Part shown: positions 37,498 through 47,684 of the stretch, piece after piece
Numbering within the stretch: the stretch's first letter is position 1
Layout of the letters: every line of letters starts with the position of its first letter
DNA from: Dryas octopetala
Lineage: Eukaryota > Streptophyta > Magnoliopsida > Rosales > Rosaceae
DNA length: 64,000 nucleotides
Reading direction: 5' to 3'
NCBI GenBank assembly: GCA_963921425.1
Contig: OY992836.1
Location: 14,029,614-14,093,613, forward strand
Position numbers and translations under genes: made by a program
Notes under the pieces: model-generated
The model's database searches: none
What the model was told of the DNA's origin: nothing
Seen by the model: only the letters and a program-made list of their open reading frames with translations

Positions 37498-37879
37498 AGC
37501 ATCTCCAAGAGACTCTTTAAATTTTAGTCTTCAAATCTCACTTTGCTGACCTATGTGGCAATTTGAAGAATTAAAATTATTCACTTTAATATACTCTTCA
37601 AATTTAATCAAAATTTGACTTTATTTCTTTTTTAAATTAATATTTTAATAATAAATTTGATTTGAAGAACCTAATAGAAAAACTAATAAATTTAAAATAT
37701 CAAATCTCTCTTTTCAAATCAAATTTATTATTAAAATATTAATTTAAAAAAGAAATAAAGTCAAATTTTGTTTAAATTTGAAGAGTCTATTAAAGTGAAT
37801 AATTTTAATTCTTCAAATTGCCCCATAGATCAGCAAAGTGAGATTTGAAGTGTAAAATTTGAAGTCTCTTAGAGATCTC
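37498..37879. mobile_element. Tourist-like MITE in copy A
   Basis: Near-perfect inverted arms (AGCATCTCCAAGAGACT left; AGTCTCTTAGAGATCTC-like right), each over 150 bases, with TTA on both flanks. The same insertion is present in copy B (52458-53552), so it predates the duplication. Confidence 0.75.
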
Positions 37880-38310
37880 TTAGGCAGCCAGAAATATGGT
37901 GAGTATTTAACCTCTTTGTCACATACTATGATCCATTTTTAAGGTTGGAATTAATCATCAGAAAGTTTCCAATAAAGGGTATTATTATTATTGGTTTGTG
38001 GGATTTTATTATTAATTTAAGGTGTAATGACATATATATAGTCTTTTTTTTTTTTGGCCAACTCCAATTTAATGACATATATATAGTCTATACATGATAC
38101 ATCTCTTCCTCCCCCTTTCTAGCCCATTCACTTTTTCATCTTGCACTCAACCCTTTCAAAAGAAAGCCATAGAGAAATGCCCTTTCAATGTTCATTAAAA
38201 CCAAATCTTCTTTCTTCTGGTCTTTTCAGTTCAATCATAAACCTTCTTTAGTACATACCCATAATTAAGAAACTGTATTGTTTCTTTGCTAACCATCCAA
38301 GCTATTAGCA

Positions 38311-40071
38311 ATGGCAGCAGTCTCATTCCTATCATCATCACTAGCCATCTTTCTCCAACTTCTTGAATTATTTTCCAGCAGAAACATCATGGCATCTGGT
38401 CAGTTGCAGCCCACCATAGGCCCAAACTTCTCCTGCTCTGCAGATTCACTTCCCTCATGTGCAACATATGTGACATACATTGCCCAGCCTCCAAACTATT
38501 TAGATGTTGGAAGCGTATCTGATCTCTTTGGCATCAGTCGTTTATCGATCGCCAAAGCCAATAAGCAAGTCTCCAAGGATGGCAAGTTGGTTCCAGGACA
38601 GCCCTTGTTAGTACCTGTCACATGTGGTTGCAGTGGAAACCGCTACTCTGCCAACATGACTTACCAGTTCAAGAAAGGTGACAGTTATTTCAGTATTTCA
38701 GCCATTCTTTTCGAAAACCTCACCAATACTAATGTGGTGAGGGATTTCAATCCTGGTATAAACATTCTGTATCTAATGCCTGGCTTTGAAATAATCTTTC
38801 CTTTGTTCTGCAAGTGCCCCTCAAAGGCTCATTTGGAGAGTGGAATCAAATTCCTCATTACTTATGTATGGCAGTCCTTTGATGATGTCTTCCATTTGAG
38901 TAGCAAGTTCAATACCTCAGTTATTGGCATCCAAACTGAAAATAACTACCAAAACAGGACACCTGAAGTGAACTCTCCGGTGTTGGTCCCGGTGTCACAG
39001 TTGCCCCTTCTTCCTCAGCTTCATCCCCCTCCTAAAAAAAAGAGGTCCACAAGTCAGTGGATCCAAATTACCCTTGAAAGCTTGGGAGGTGCTTTATTGA
39101 TGACAGTTTTTGCAGTCTTGCTGGTCTATACTCATAGATTATTACAGAAAAGGAGGAAATCTTTCAAGGGCATGAAGTACGAGCCTGAGTTTAATCAGGA
39201 TAAGTTACTTTCTGGGATTTCACAGTATCTTGGCAAGCCGATCATGTATGAAAAGGAATTAATCATGGAGGCAACCATGAACCTTAATGAGCTTTGCAGA
39301 ATTGGGGGTTCAACGTACAGGGGAACCATAAATGGGGAGGTTTTAGCAGTAAAGATAACCAAGGAAGATGTCACAGATGAGCTGAAAATCCTGCAGAAAG
39401 TAAACCATATCAATCTGGTGAACTTGTTGGGCATATCATATGACAATGATGGGAACCGCTTCTTGGTTTATCGATATGCTGAGAATGGGTCACTTGATAA
39501 GAGGTTGTACCCCAATTCTGTAGCCTCTTCAAGCTCTGTGACCTTCCTCACTTGGAGCCAGAGATTACGCGTAGCGCTAGATGTTGCGAATGGCCTGAAC
39601 TACATGCATGATCACACTCAACCAAGCTTTGTTCATTGGGATGTCAGAGCAAGGAACATACTCCTAGATTTCAATTTCAAGGCCAAAATAGCAAATTTCA
39701 AAACTGCTAGGCCTTTTACAAATTCTATGATGCCAAAAGTGGATGTTTTTGCATTTGGCGTCCTTCTGTTGGAGTTGCTTTCAGGGAAGAGGGCCATGGA
39801 AACAAAAGAAAATGGTGAAGTCGTTATGCTGTGCAAAGATTTTAGGGAGGTGTTGAAGGATGAAGAGAAGAGAGTGGAGAGGTTGAAAAAATGGATGGAT
39901 CCAAAATTGCAGAGCTACTATCCCATTGATGGTGCTCTGAGTTTGGCAGCCCTGGCAAGCACATGCACCCAAGAAAAGGCTTCAGCAAGGCCAAGAATGG
40001 CTGAAATCGTCTTTAACCTCTCTATACTGGCTCAGTCATCCCCTAAGACATTGGATAGATCTAAAACTTAA
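38311..40071 (+). CDS. NFP: LysM receptor-like pseudokinase, NFP type, copy A (586 aa)
   Basis: Intronless paralogue of the 29291 gene. Hydrophobic leader 1 to about 30; three LysM domains with CGC (about 104-106) and CKC (about 167-169) spacers; transmembrane helix about 249-272; kinase-like domain from about 325 with IGGSTYRG loop, HWD (about 441) in place of HRD, NFK in place of DFG, and a missing activation segment. Predicted plasma-membrane binder of LCO or chitin-type ligands with no catalytic activity of its own. The frame ends at a TAA where the duplicate at 56820 reads TCA and continues 15 more codons, so this copy appears to have lost its C-terminal tail. Copy B is a pseudogene, leaving this as the only open member of the pair. 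Confidence 0.9.
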   Translation: MAAVSFLSSSLAIFLQLLELFSSRNIMASGQLQPTIGPNFSCSADSLPSCATYVTYIAQPPNYLDVGSVSDLFGISRLSIAKANKQVSKDGKLVPGQPLLVPVTCGCSGNRYSANMTYQFKKGDSYFSISAILFENLTNTNVVRDFNPGINILYLMPGFEIIFPLFCKCPSKAHLESGIKFLITYVWQSFDDVFHLSSKFNTSVIGIQTENNYQNRTPEVNSPVLVPVSQLPLLPQLHPPPKKKRSTSQWIQITLESLGGALLMTVFAVLLVYTHRLLQKRRKSFKGMKYEPEFNQDKLLSGISQYLGKPIMYEKELIMEATMNLNELCRIGGSTYRGTINGEVLAVKITKEDVTDELKILQKVNHINLVNLLGISYDNDGNRFLVYRYAENGSLDKRLYPNSVASSSSVTFLTWSQRLRVALDVANGLNYMHDHTQPSFVHWDVRARNILLDFNFKAKIANFKTARPFTNSMMPKVDVFAFGVLLLELLSGKRAMETKENGEVVMLCKDFREVLKDEEKRVERLKKWMDPKLQSYYPIDGALSLAALASTCTQEKASARPRMAEIVFNLSILAQSSPKTLDRSKT

Positions 40072-40435
40072 GCTCCAGAAACAGAAATCATTGTTGAATT
40101 GATCTCATAAATTTTAAGGTACTATATATTTATGAATTTAAGGTACTATAAATTTACTAGTCACTCAAGTGATGTGATTTATGAATTGATCTCTTAAATT
40201 TTAAGGTTTTAAGGTACTTAGTATCCATGTAATGTTTTTATTCTTTCAATAAATTAATTCAAAATTTATCTCCCTCTTTTTCCTTTTCTTTTCAATTTTG
40301 ATGACAATAGGTTCTTATTTTGTGAAATGGCAATAGCAGTTGACAACAAAGCAAGTTTTCATGTCATACAAAGGTTACACATACATGGTACAGAAGAACA
40401 GTAATCTTACTGAGATACATACTAATTCTACTAGA

Positions 40436-42289
40436 TCAGTTATAAAAAGGTTCTGCTTTATTTGCATTAAATTGTATTTTCAGCAGGGATGAGAGTACTT
40501 CAGGTATTCTTGGTCTGTTTTCTGGCTCTTCTGCCAAGCAGGCTAGACTTAACTTTATCATTCTCACTGCAAACTCCATCCAGTGCTCTACATTCAAATT
40601 AGGATCTATTATCCCAACAGGCTGAGCTTCTTGATTTCCTCCACCCATTATTGAAAATATTACTTCTGAAAGAAGTAATTCTTCTCCATCCTGCAAGAAT
40701 ACAGCTTCTTTTCCAGTAACCAATTCCAGCAGAACAACGCCAAATGCATATATATCAATTGCAGGTGTCACCGATCCATATTCTGGAGCCATGTAACCTT
40801 GCAATTCCCGGGCATATCTGATGGATGAATTCATATATGCTCCTTTCTCTGCTGATCTTGCAAGACTGAAATTTGCTATCTTAGCCCTTAAATCTTTGTT
40901 GAGTAAAACATTGTTACTGCTAATATCCTTGTGCACATAAGCAGGACTGGTGCAGTTGTGAAGATAGTGAAGCCCACTGGCAATGTCCAAAGCAATCTGA
41001 ACCCTATGATTCCAACTCTGAACTTCTGGACAGTTCATTTTGCTTAGCCAATCTCTTAATGAACCATTTTCCATGAACTCATACACAAGGTAGAAATCCT
41101 TGCAGTGTTTTCATGCACCCAAAAGGCTTATCAGGTTGAAGTGGTTGATCTTTTGCAGTAATTTCACCTCCTCAGTCACCTCTTTGCTCATCCTTTTTAT
41201 GGCCAGCGCTTTTCCATTGAGAAACCCACCATAGACAGATCCACCCAACCAGTTCTTGTTGCTGAAATCCTCTGTAGCACCTTTCAGTTCTTCATATCTG
41301 TAGACTCTCAACCCTACATCAACTTTAGCAATCGAAACAAATAAATCTTCTTTCAAAGCCCATTTCTTTTTTCCTTCTGTACTATTCTTTTGAGAACGCT
41401 TTTTCTTCTGATATAGGAACACCATAGAGATAAACAAACCAAGAACTAGTGCAGGAATTCCAATTCCAATCCAAACATATACTTTCTTCGACCTTCTGTT
41501 TCCATGAGTAGGACTAACCGGAGAAGAAACGGGTGGTGGCGGGTACTGAATTATGGTTTGAGAGCTTGAAGGCTCTACTGCCAGTGGAATAAGAATTGTT
41601 GTAATTGGAAACAAAGTAGGATCACTTTCTGTAAACCCATTTGCATAAGCTAGACTCTGCATACTTACATTAAATCTCTCACTAACTTTATAGGCATAGT
41701 CACCCTCGCTGAGCAAGTAAGTCAATAGAAATTTAGTACCACTAACAGTTTGGTTGCTTGTGGGACAAGCACATCTAAGTGGTACCTTTAACTCTAAACC
41801 AGGTTCCAAGCTGAATTCACTATAATTGTTCTGGCGCATGAGAGCATTACAAGTAGACAAACCCTGATATGTGTCAGTTGCTATTGTGAAATAGGTGTCA
41901 TACATACTGGGAATCACATAAGAGGTTTTGGCCTCATAGTACTGACCTGAACAAGAACAGACCACAGGAACAATCACCTCTTTTCCTTGAGGCAACAAGA
42001 GTTTAACATCTGAGATGTTGTTGATGTGGGCAAGCTCAGATGGGTCTGAAGCTGTGAGGTTTGATATGGCAGAGACTGAATCATAAGGGTTTTGAGATTT
42101 GAAAATCAAGAAAGATTTGCAGGACCTCTTTTCGCCATTGCAGGTGTAAAGAAAAGCTGGGGATGGTCCTCCATCATCAGTGTTACCACAGTCAACAGCT
42201 GAGTTTCCTGAATAACTTTGTTGAGCTTTGAGTTTTGGAGTGAAACACAGTAAGGCTATGATCCCCAGTGTAAAGCAATCCATGATCAT
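40436..42289 (-). pseudogene. LYK4: LYK4-like LysM receptor kinase with in-frame TGA
   Basis: One intronless frame of 617 codons on the minus strand, interrupted once. Signal peptide about 1-23; three LysM domains with CSC and CAC spacers; transmembrane helix about 266-290; kinase-like domain from about 330. At codon 393 (41111-41113) TGA stands where the family has a Cys (LISLLGA-stop-KHCKDFYLVYEF). Reading resumes in the same frame to a normal C-terminus, so this is a nonsense change, not a frameshift. Downstream motifs are HKD and NFS, and APEY survives although three residues are missing next to it compared with copy B. A truncated receptor ending after the kinase N-lobe could still be membrane-anchored. 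A sequencing error is the main alternative. Confidence 0.8.
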
Positions 42290-43022
42290 TGATCAACTTT
42301 CTTCCTGTGACTCTGTGATGTAGAACAAATGGATATAAAGGTTCATGCAACAACTCGACTACCAGAATGTCAAGAAAAGAAACAAGCTTCAGCTCGGTCA
42401 GTGTCAGAAATAGATCCATGATATACTGATTCGAAGGGCTTCAAATAAGCAATTTAGTGTTTTTGAATAAGTTTTCTAAATTGCACTTTATTTTCATTTT
42501 GAATTTTGAACATTTAGAGTTCTGAACGTATTTAAACAACTTTTTTGACTGTTTGTATGATTTATTATTATCGTTTTTCAATTAGAAAATTTTGAGATTT
42601 TTCTCATTTTTCTGGTGGATTTCAGATTCTTTTTTAAAGTTAATGCTAATTTTTTATAATTTCTTTTATTTGCGTGTTATGTTACGTCACTCTCTAGGAC
42701 TTTTGGCAGAGGAGAAACTTAAAGATCTCATAATAAGTTTTGGCAATGATAATGTCTGCAACGTCAGCATTACCGCGTTTACCGCGTGAGTATTGTTTTG
42801 AATAAAAGTTTTGTACTTTTGTTGACTACGCTTATCAGGTGGGAATGTACCCAGAAAAACAACCCAGGTTGGGACCCCAAATTTAAATTATATTGATTTT
42901 AATCTCAATTAAGTATGTTAAAATTAAGTGTGTCTAGAGTAAGAATGTAGGGGAGACTTAAATGTGTAACATTAATCTTGACTGGATCAACTCTATATAA
43001 TTGAAAACCACTTCTAGAACTA

Positions 43023-43314
43023 GGGCCCGTTTGGCACTGCTTCTTAGAAGCACTTTTATTTAGTAGCGCTTTTATCAGAAGCGCTTATGTTAAGAAGCAC
43101 ATATAAATTTTTATAAAACTTATAAGTTGTTTATGCAAAAGCACTTGAAAGTGCTTCTTGAGAAAGCACCTGTCAGGTGCTTCTCAAAAAACCCCTTAAA
43201 AGTGCTTTTATAACTCAAAAGCACTTCTAATTATTTTTGCCAAACGCTATCAAAAGCGCTTTTACTAATTTGAAAGCGCTTTTGACAATTTTAAAAGCAG
43301 TGCCAAACGGGCCC
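43023..43314. mobile_element. MITE with GGGCCCGTTTGGCA termini
   Basis: Terminal repeats GGGCCCGTTTGGCACTGCTT and AAGCAGTGCCAAACGGGCCC are perfect complements. The interior is built from AAGCGCTTTT/AAGCACTT words. Flanks read TA on both sides; a longer target duplication is not evident. Confidence 0.8.
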
Positions 43315-43561
43315 TAATTCTTAAAAGAAATGAGGTAACTGTAAGATTAAACTAATTATAAAACAGATGTAGTTATATGCATAATTGTATTATATCTATA
43401 ATGGAACAGCAAGACCAATTCTTACAGTACCAGGATTGTGTTGAGGCAAATTCAGCAGAATTGGACATTTACATGGAGTGATTCAGCTAAGCGTTTGACC
43501 CTAAATTCAACCCTTACTCCTGGCAGCAGAGGCTAAGACTATTTCAATTATGCTCTTCTAA

Positions 43562-44237
43562 GAGCATGTATATTGCTAGACTAAATGCAAGACTAAAGAC
43601 AAGATTTAGCTCAGAATTTAAAAAAATCTCTATATTGCTAGGCCAAAAGCAAGGCAATTCTTGCCTTTTTGCCTTGTCAAGAGAAGTGGAGCCCACAAGA
43701 GAGAAAAGTAAGAAAAATTATAGGGTATAATCGATATACCGTCATGTAGTATAACCAATCCAACATGTAAGGGTATTATTGGATGATGTGTTTATATTAG
43801 TAGGATATAATATTAATAACATCCACTCATATTATAACACATAAACTGGTTATATCACGTGTCAATATATCGGTTATACAGAATAATTTTCCGAAAAGTA
43901 GCTGATGTAAAGTTAGTGGAGTCCATATTAATACACAAATTTTAATACTCATATTAATACACAAATCTTAATATGTGTATTAAAAATAATAATATTTAAA
44001 TATATTCAATATTATACACATATTAAAGATCTCATTAAAATAATTACAATAGTATAATTATTAAACTATATTAATGTATAAATTTTAATTTATAAAAGCA
44101 TATATAAATACACTTAATAAATTAAATATGTGGGTTTTTGCCTTTTGCCTTTAACAATGTATAAATTTGTGCATTTGGCTAAAAACAAAAGCTAAATCAT
44201 TTAGCCTTGCATCTTGCCTTTGGCAATGTTCATGCTC
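43562..44237. mobile_element. Tourist-like MITE carrying a nested MITE
   Basis: Ends GAGCATGTATATTGC and GCAATGTTCATGCTC are inverted, with TAA on each side (43559-43561 and 44238-44240). The element was itself interrupted by another at 43712-43892. Confidence 0.7.
43712..43892. mobile_element. Nested small MULE-type MITE
   Basis: A 181-bp foldback element, arms starting GAAAAATTATAGGGTATAAT. Flanks GAAAAGTAA and GAAAAGTAG match at 8 of 9. Arm sequence and size resemble the element at 11404-11611, so two members of one family are present in the window. Confidence 0.7.
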
Positions 44238-44838
44238 TAAGTCATAGCTAGCCAACAAACTATCATGTAGATAAAGTCAAACACCTAATCAACACATAAG
44301 GATCCACATCATTTGTTGGGGTTTTCTGTGATTATTTGTACTTGAAATTTAATTATAGTTGTGTCCTGATTGTACGAAACAAAAGAATGGTGGATTTTCA
44401 TAATAAATTTTGAGTATATGTGTGATCACATATATGAATTTATAACTCTTGAATTTGTAATACATAGTTAGAAATTATAATTCAATAGTTAAAAATTAGA
44501 ATTAACATAACAAGAAGCACGACAAAGAATCTATTTCCCAATACTTAACCTAGTGGGATAATTTAAGATTGAGGGTACAATGCCCCATTAAGAACATCTC
44601 CACCTGGGCACCCAAATGCAAAATGTTCCAATCCGTGAAATGTTAAAGCTCTATTAGGTGGCAATATACTGGCTACTGCTGTCCATAGTTATTTCTGCAC
44701 TTTATACATTGCTTTAATGGACTATACAAAGATGAATTAGACCAAACTATATTTACAATTTAGCACTAACATAAAAAAACAAGTACCAGAAGCAGTAGAT
44801 TGCAATATAATCTCAGTTCACTAAACTAAACAGTCAAA

Positions 44839-46776
44839 TTAGTGAGGTCCTATTTCAGTTTCAGTACCATCAAGAACCCCCACTGAGCTTTGATAGCCTA
44901 CCATGTTGCTTGACAATTCCCAACTCAGTGAATTGCTCATGGTTCTTGACAGAAACTGTACCATCTCATCCATGGGCGGGCGAGTGGACGGGTTTTTGTT
45001 CAAGCAACTATGAATCAATCTGATTACAAACATAGCAAGTTCTTGAGGATAACTCTCTTGCATACAAGGATCCATGAAGTGCCTCAAACTCTCTCTTTGA
45101 TCTTCATTGTTAAGCACTGAGTTTAACAAATCAGACAAGTGCATGTTTTCTTCAAAAAACACAGCAATCTCTTTTCCAGTGAGTACTTCCAGCATCAGAG
45201 CCCCAAACGCATAGACATCAAGCTTTGTGGAGACCAAACCATTTTCCAAGTACTCAGGAGCCATGTAACCAATTGTTCCAACAATGTGATTTGTCAAAGA
45301 AAACTCACCTTCCTGTGCTTCTGCTGACCTTGCCAGACCAAAGTTTGCAATCTTGGCCCTGAAATCACTGTCAAGAAGAACGTTGCTGCTCTTTATATCC
45401 TTGTGGATATGAGGAGGAGTGGTGTAGCTGTGCAGATAATTAAGCCCTGAGGCCACATCCAACATAATCTGTACTCTTTGTGTCCAATTCAGAAATTTCC
45501 CTTCATTGTTTCTGCTGTAATAGATCCAATCACTCAAGGGTCCATTTACAGCATACTCATAGATTAGATACCAATGACCATCATTAAAGCAAACTCCTGA
45601 GAGACGAATGAGATTAGAATGGTTGATTTTGTTCAATAAGTTTATCTCTTTGGACACATCACCATTCATTTTCTTAATGGCTGCCAGGTCCCCATTAATC
45701 TTGCCACGATAAACAGATCCTTTAATCCAACAACTGGAGTTGAAATCATCTGTTCCGCGTTGCAGTTCCTCAATTTTGTAAACTTTGAGGGATTGAGCTG
45801 TCCCAGATATAGACTTTAAGAAGTCCTGAGATTCTTCCTCCACCTTCTCAAGCGCCTCAAAGCTCTCCGAGACAATAATTGAATCAGTTTCCTTCTTACT
45901 TCTGCGGAAGAATGTGCAGAAGACAAAGAGGCCTATGACCAATACAAGAGCACCTCCTCCAAGGGCCCCAACAAGGGCATAAACCCATGTGCTCTTAGAG
46001 TTTTTAGAGGAAGCTGGAGGTGGTGGCGGCGGAGGTGATGGTGGCTCTACGATTTGAGAACTAGATGGAGGGTTTTGCAAAGGAACTAAAAGTGTGGTGA
46101 AGGGATAAATGGTGGAGACTTGCTCAGACAGTCCATTGGCTTCAAGAGCCCTCCCTGTATCCGCACCAAATGTCTCAGCAATCTTTGAAACATAATCACC
46201 TTGAGAAATTATGTAGCTCATAAGATAGTTGATACCAACATCACTTTGGTTCTTTGTAGGACAAGCACATCTAAGAGGAATAGTGAGTCTAGTGCCAACA
46301 TATAAGTTTTTTGTAGTGTGATTGCTATTCTGATTTATCATAGCTTGACATGTTGAGAGGCCTTGGAATGTGTTATTTGCAATTACGAGATATGTTTCAT
46401 CATCCTCAACAACATGAGATGTGTTTAGCTGATAGTACTCACCTGAGCAGGAGCAGTTGATTGGAACAATCACCAACTTGTTTGTTTCAAATGTTGCAGC
46501 CTCAGAAACTGAGTTTATTTCTGCAAGCTGAGATGGGTCAGAAGCCAACATATCAGAGATGGCAGAAACAGTGTTGTAAGGAGGCTGGGACCTGAAGGTG
46601 AGGTAAGATTGGCAACTTCTGTTTACGCCATTGCAGGTGTATCCAAGAACAGATTTCGAAGTATCCGGGTTGTAACAATCTGTAAAGGCCTGTCCCTCAT
46701 AAGGCTGCTGAGCAACCATCAAAGAAAAGCAGCAAAACGTGGTGATGATAGCAGATATGAGAGCGAGGAACTTCAT
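44839..46776 (-). CDS. LYK5: LYK5-like LysM receptor kinase, 645 aa
   Basis: Intronless minus-strand gene. The frame extends upstream to 46893, but the ATG at 46776 is preferred because it begins a clear signal peptide (MKFLALISAIITTF...VAQ). Three LysM domains with CSC and CAC spacers follow, then a Pro-rich stalk, a transmembrane helix about 262-290 and a kinase-like domain from about 350. The glycine loop is KGSVYRG; HKD and NFG replace HRD and DFG; unlike the NFP-type genes it keeps an activation segment and APEY. In Arabidopsis LYK5 binds chitin with high affinity and works with CERK1; it is catalytically inactive. The gene is intact here but absent from duplicate B. Confidence 0.9.
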   Translation of the reverse strand: MKFLALISAIITTFCCFSLMVAQQPYEGQAFTDCYNPDTSKSVLGYTCNGVNRSCQSYLTFRSQPPYNTVSAISDMLASDPSQLAEINSVSEAATFETNKLVIVPINCSCSGEYYQLNTSHVVEDDETYLVIANNTFQGLSTCQAMINQNSNHTTKNLYVGTRLTIPLRCACPTKNQSDVGINYLMSYIISQGDYVSKIAETFGADTGRALEANGLSEQVSTIYPFTTLLVPLQNPPSSSQIVEPPSPPPPPPPASSKNSKSTWVYALVGALGGGALVLVIGLFVFCTFFRRSKKETDSIIVSESFEALEKVEEESQDFLKSISGTAQSLKVYKIEELQRGTDDFNSSCWIKGSVYRGKINGDLAAIKKMNGDVSKEINLLNKINHSNLIRLSGVCFNDGHWYLIYEYAVNGPLSDWIYYSRNNEGKFLNWTQRVQIMLDVASGLNYLHSYTTPPHIHKDIKSSNVLLDSDFRAKIANFGLARSAEAQEGEFSLTNHIVGTIGYMAPEYLENGLVSTKLDVYAFGALMLEVLTGKEIAVFFEENMHLSDLLNSVLNNEDQRESLRHFMDPCMQESYPQELAMFVIRLIHSCLNKNPSTRPPMDEMVQFLSRTMSNSLSWELSSNMVGYQSSVGVLDGTETEIGPH

Positions 46777-47684
46777 GCTTGAATTGAAAGATGTGAAGGT
46801 CTGGCAACAGAGAGGTTCAGTGTTGAATATATTCCAAAGTTGTGTGGGTCTCTTGAAACAGACGTTTCTACCATGAAATTTCCTGGTAAGCATTCCATGG
46901 AATAGATAGCATTATTTTAGTTGAAAAAATTTCCTGGTTGTCTTGGTTGACTAGCTTCCCCATTATAAGGGTTCAACTTGATATTCTCATGGCAACCAGG
47001 CATCAATCATTATTCAGATTGGTGAAAATAAATAAATATATATATATAGGAATTTGATCTGTAATAAGCTGAGTTGATCTTCAATTAGTAAAAAATAATT
47101 TTTATTATAAGAGTGGTAGGTTTGTATACTTATAACTACTCTCTGAGTCTCTGACAAGCATCAAAATTAATTAAGGAAATGAAATAATGAACAATTAAAT
47201 ACTTCCCATCACGGTTTACTTTCCAAAATGCCCTATGTCATCTGCAAAAGGTTGGTTTGAACTAGTTCCAACAGCTTGACCAGTTCTATAAACCCAAAAA
47301 CTTAGAGTCATGTCTTTTATCACCCAGTAAAAGTTGCTTATTACACGCAAGATGGGGCAATTAGAGTAACCCATCAAGTTTGAAAAAATATATGTAGAGA
47401 AAGCCTTACTGGCCTACACTCTAGGCTCAGGAACAAGTCAAATATGCAAACAAGTTCATAACGAAAGGTTTGAAATCAGAAATGTATCTACTAATGGAGC
47501 TCCAGACCAGTCAAGGATTAGTTTAGGCACTTCTATAACCTCATCTTGATTATAACAAATACACATGGACTAAGCAGTTGACACATTTTCAACTAAACCG
47601 GTCCTTGGTCAATAACAATCATTAAGAGTATTGAGTCCAGCACCAGCACTAGAATGTATGTTTTTTCCAGTTGAACTCCTTTTT
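46777..47684. other. Intergenic, nothing recognised
   Basis: Promoter-side flank of the LYK5-like gene (a TA-repeat lies at about 47034-47048) and 3' flank of the COR413 gene. Duplicate B is joined to the equivalent of about 47395. Confidence 0.5.

Larger units (their letters stand above)
42290..44838. other. Intergenic region rich in MITEs
   Basis: Space between the two minus-strand LysM kinase genes. It holds MITEs at 43023-43314 and 43562-44237 (with a nested one), and otherwise AT-rich DNA without genes. Confidence 0.6.

Noticed and set aside
40436..42289. Two separate minus-strand genes (40436-41086 and 41111-42289)
   Set aside because: They are in the same frame, separated only by one TGA and eight family-like codons; together they make one LYK-type receptor.
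46777..46893. Upstream 39-codon extension of the LYK5-like gene
   Set aside because: The extension is basic and lacks a signal peptide; the ATG at 46776 starts a proper secretory leader.
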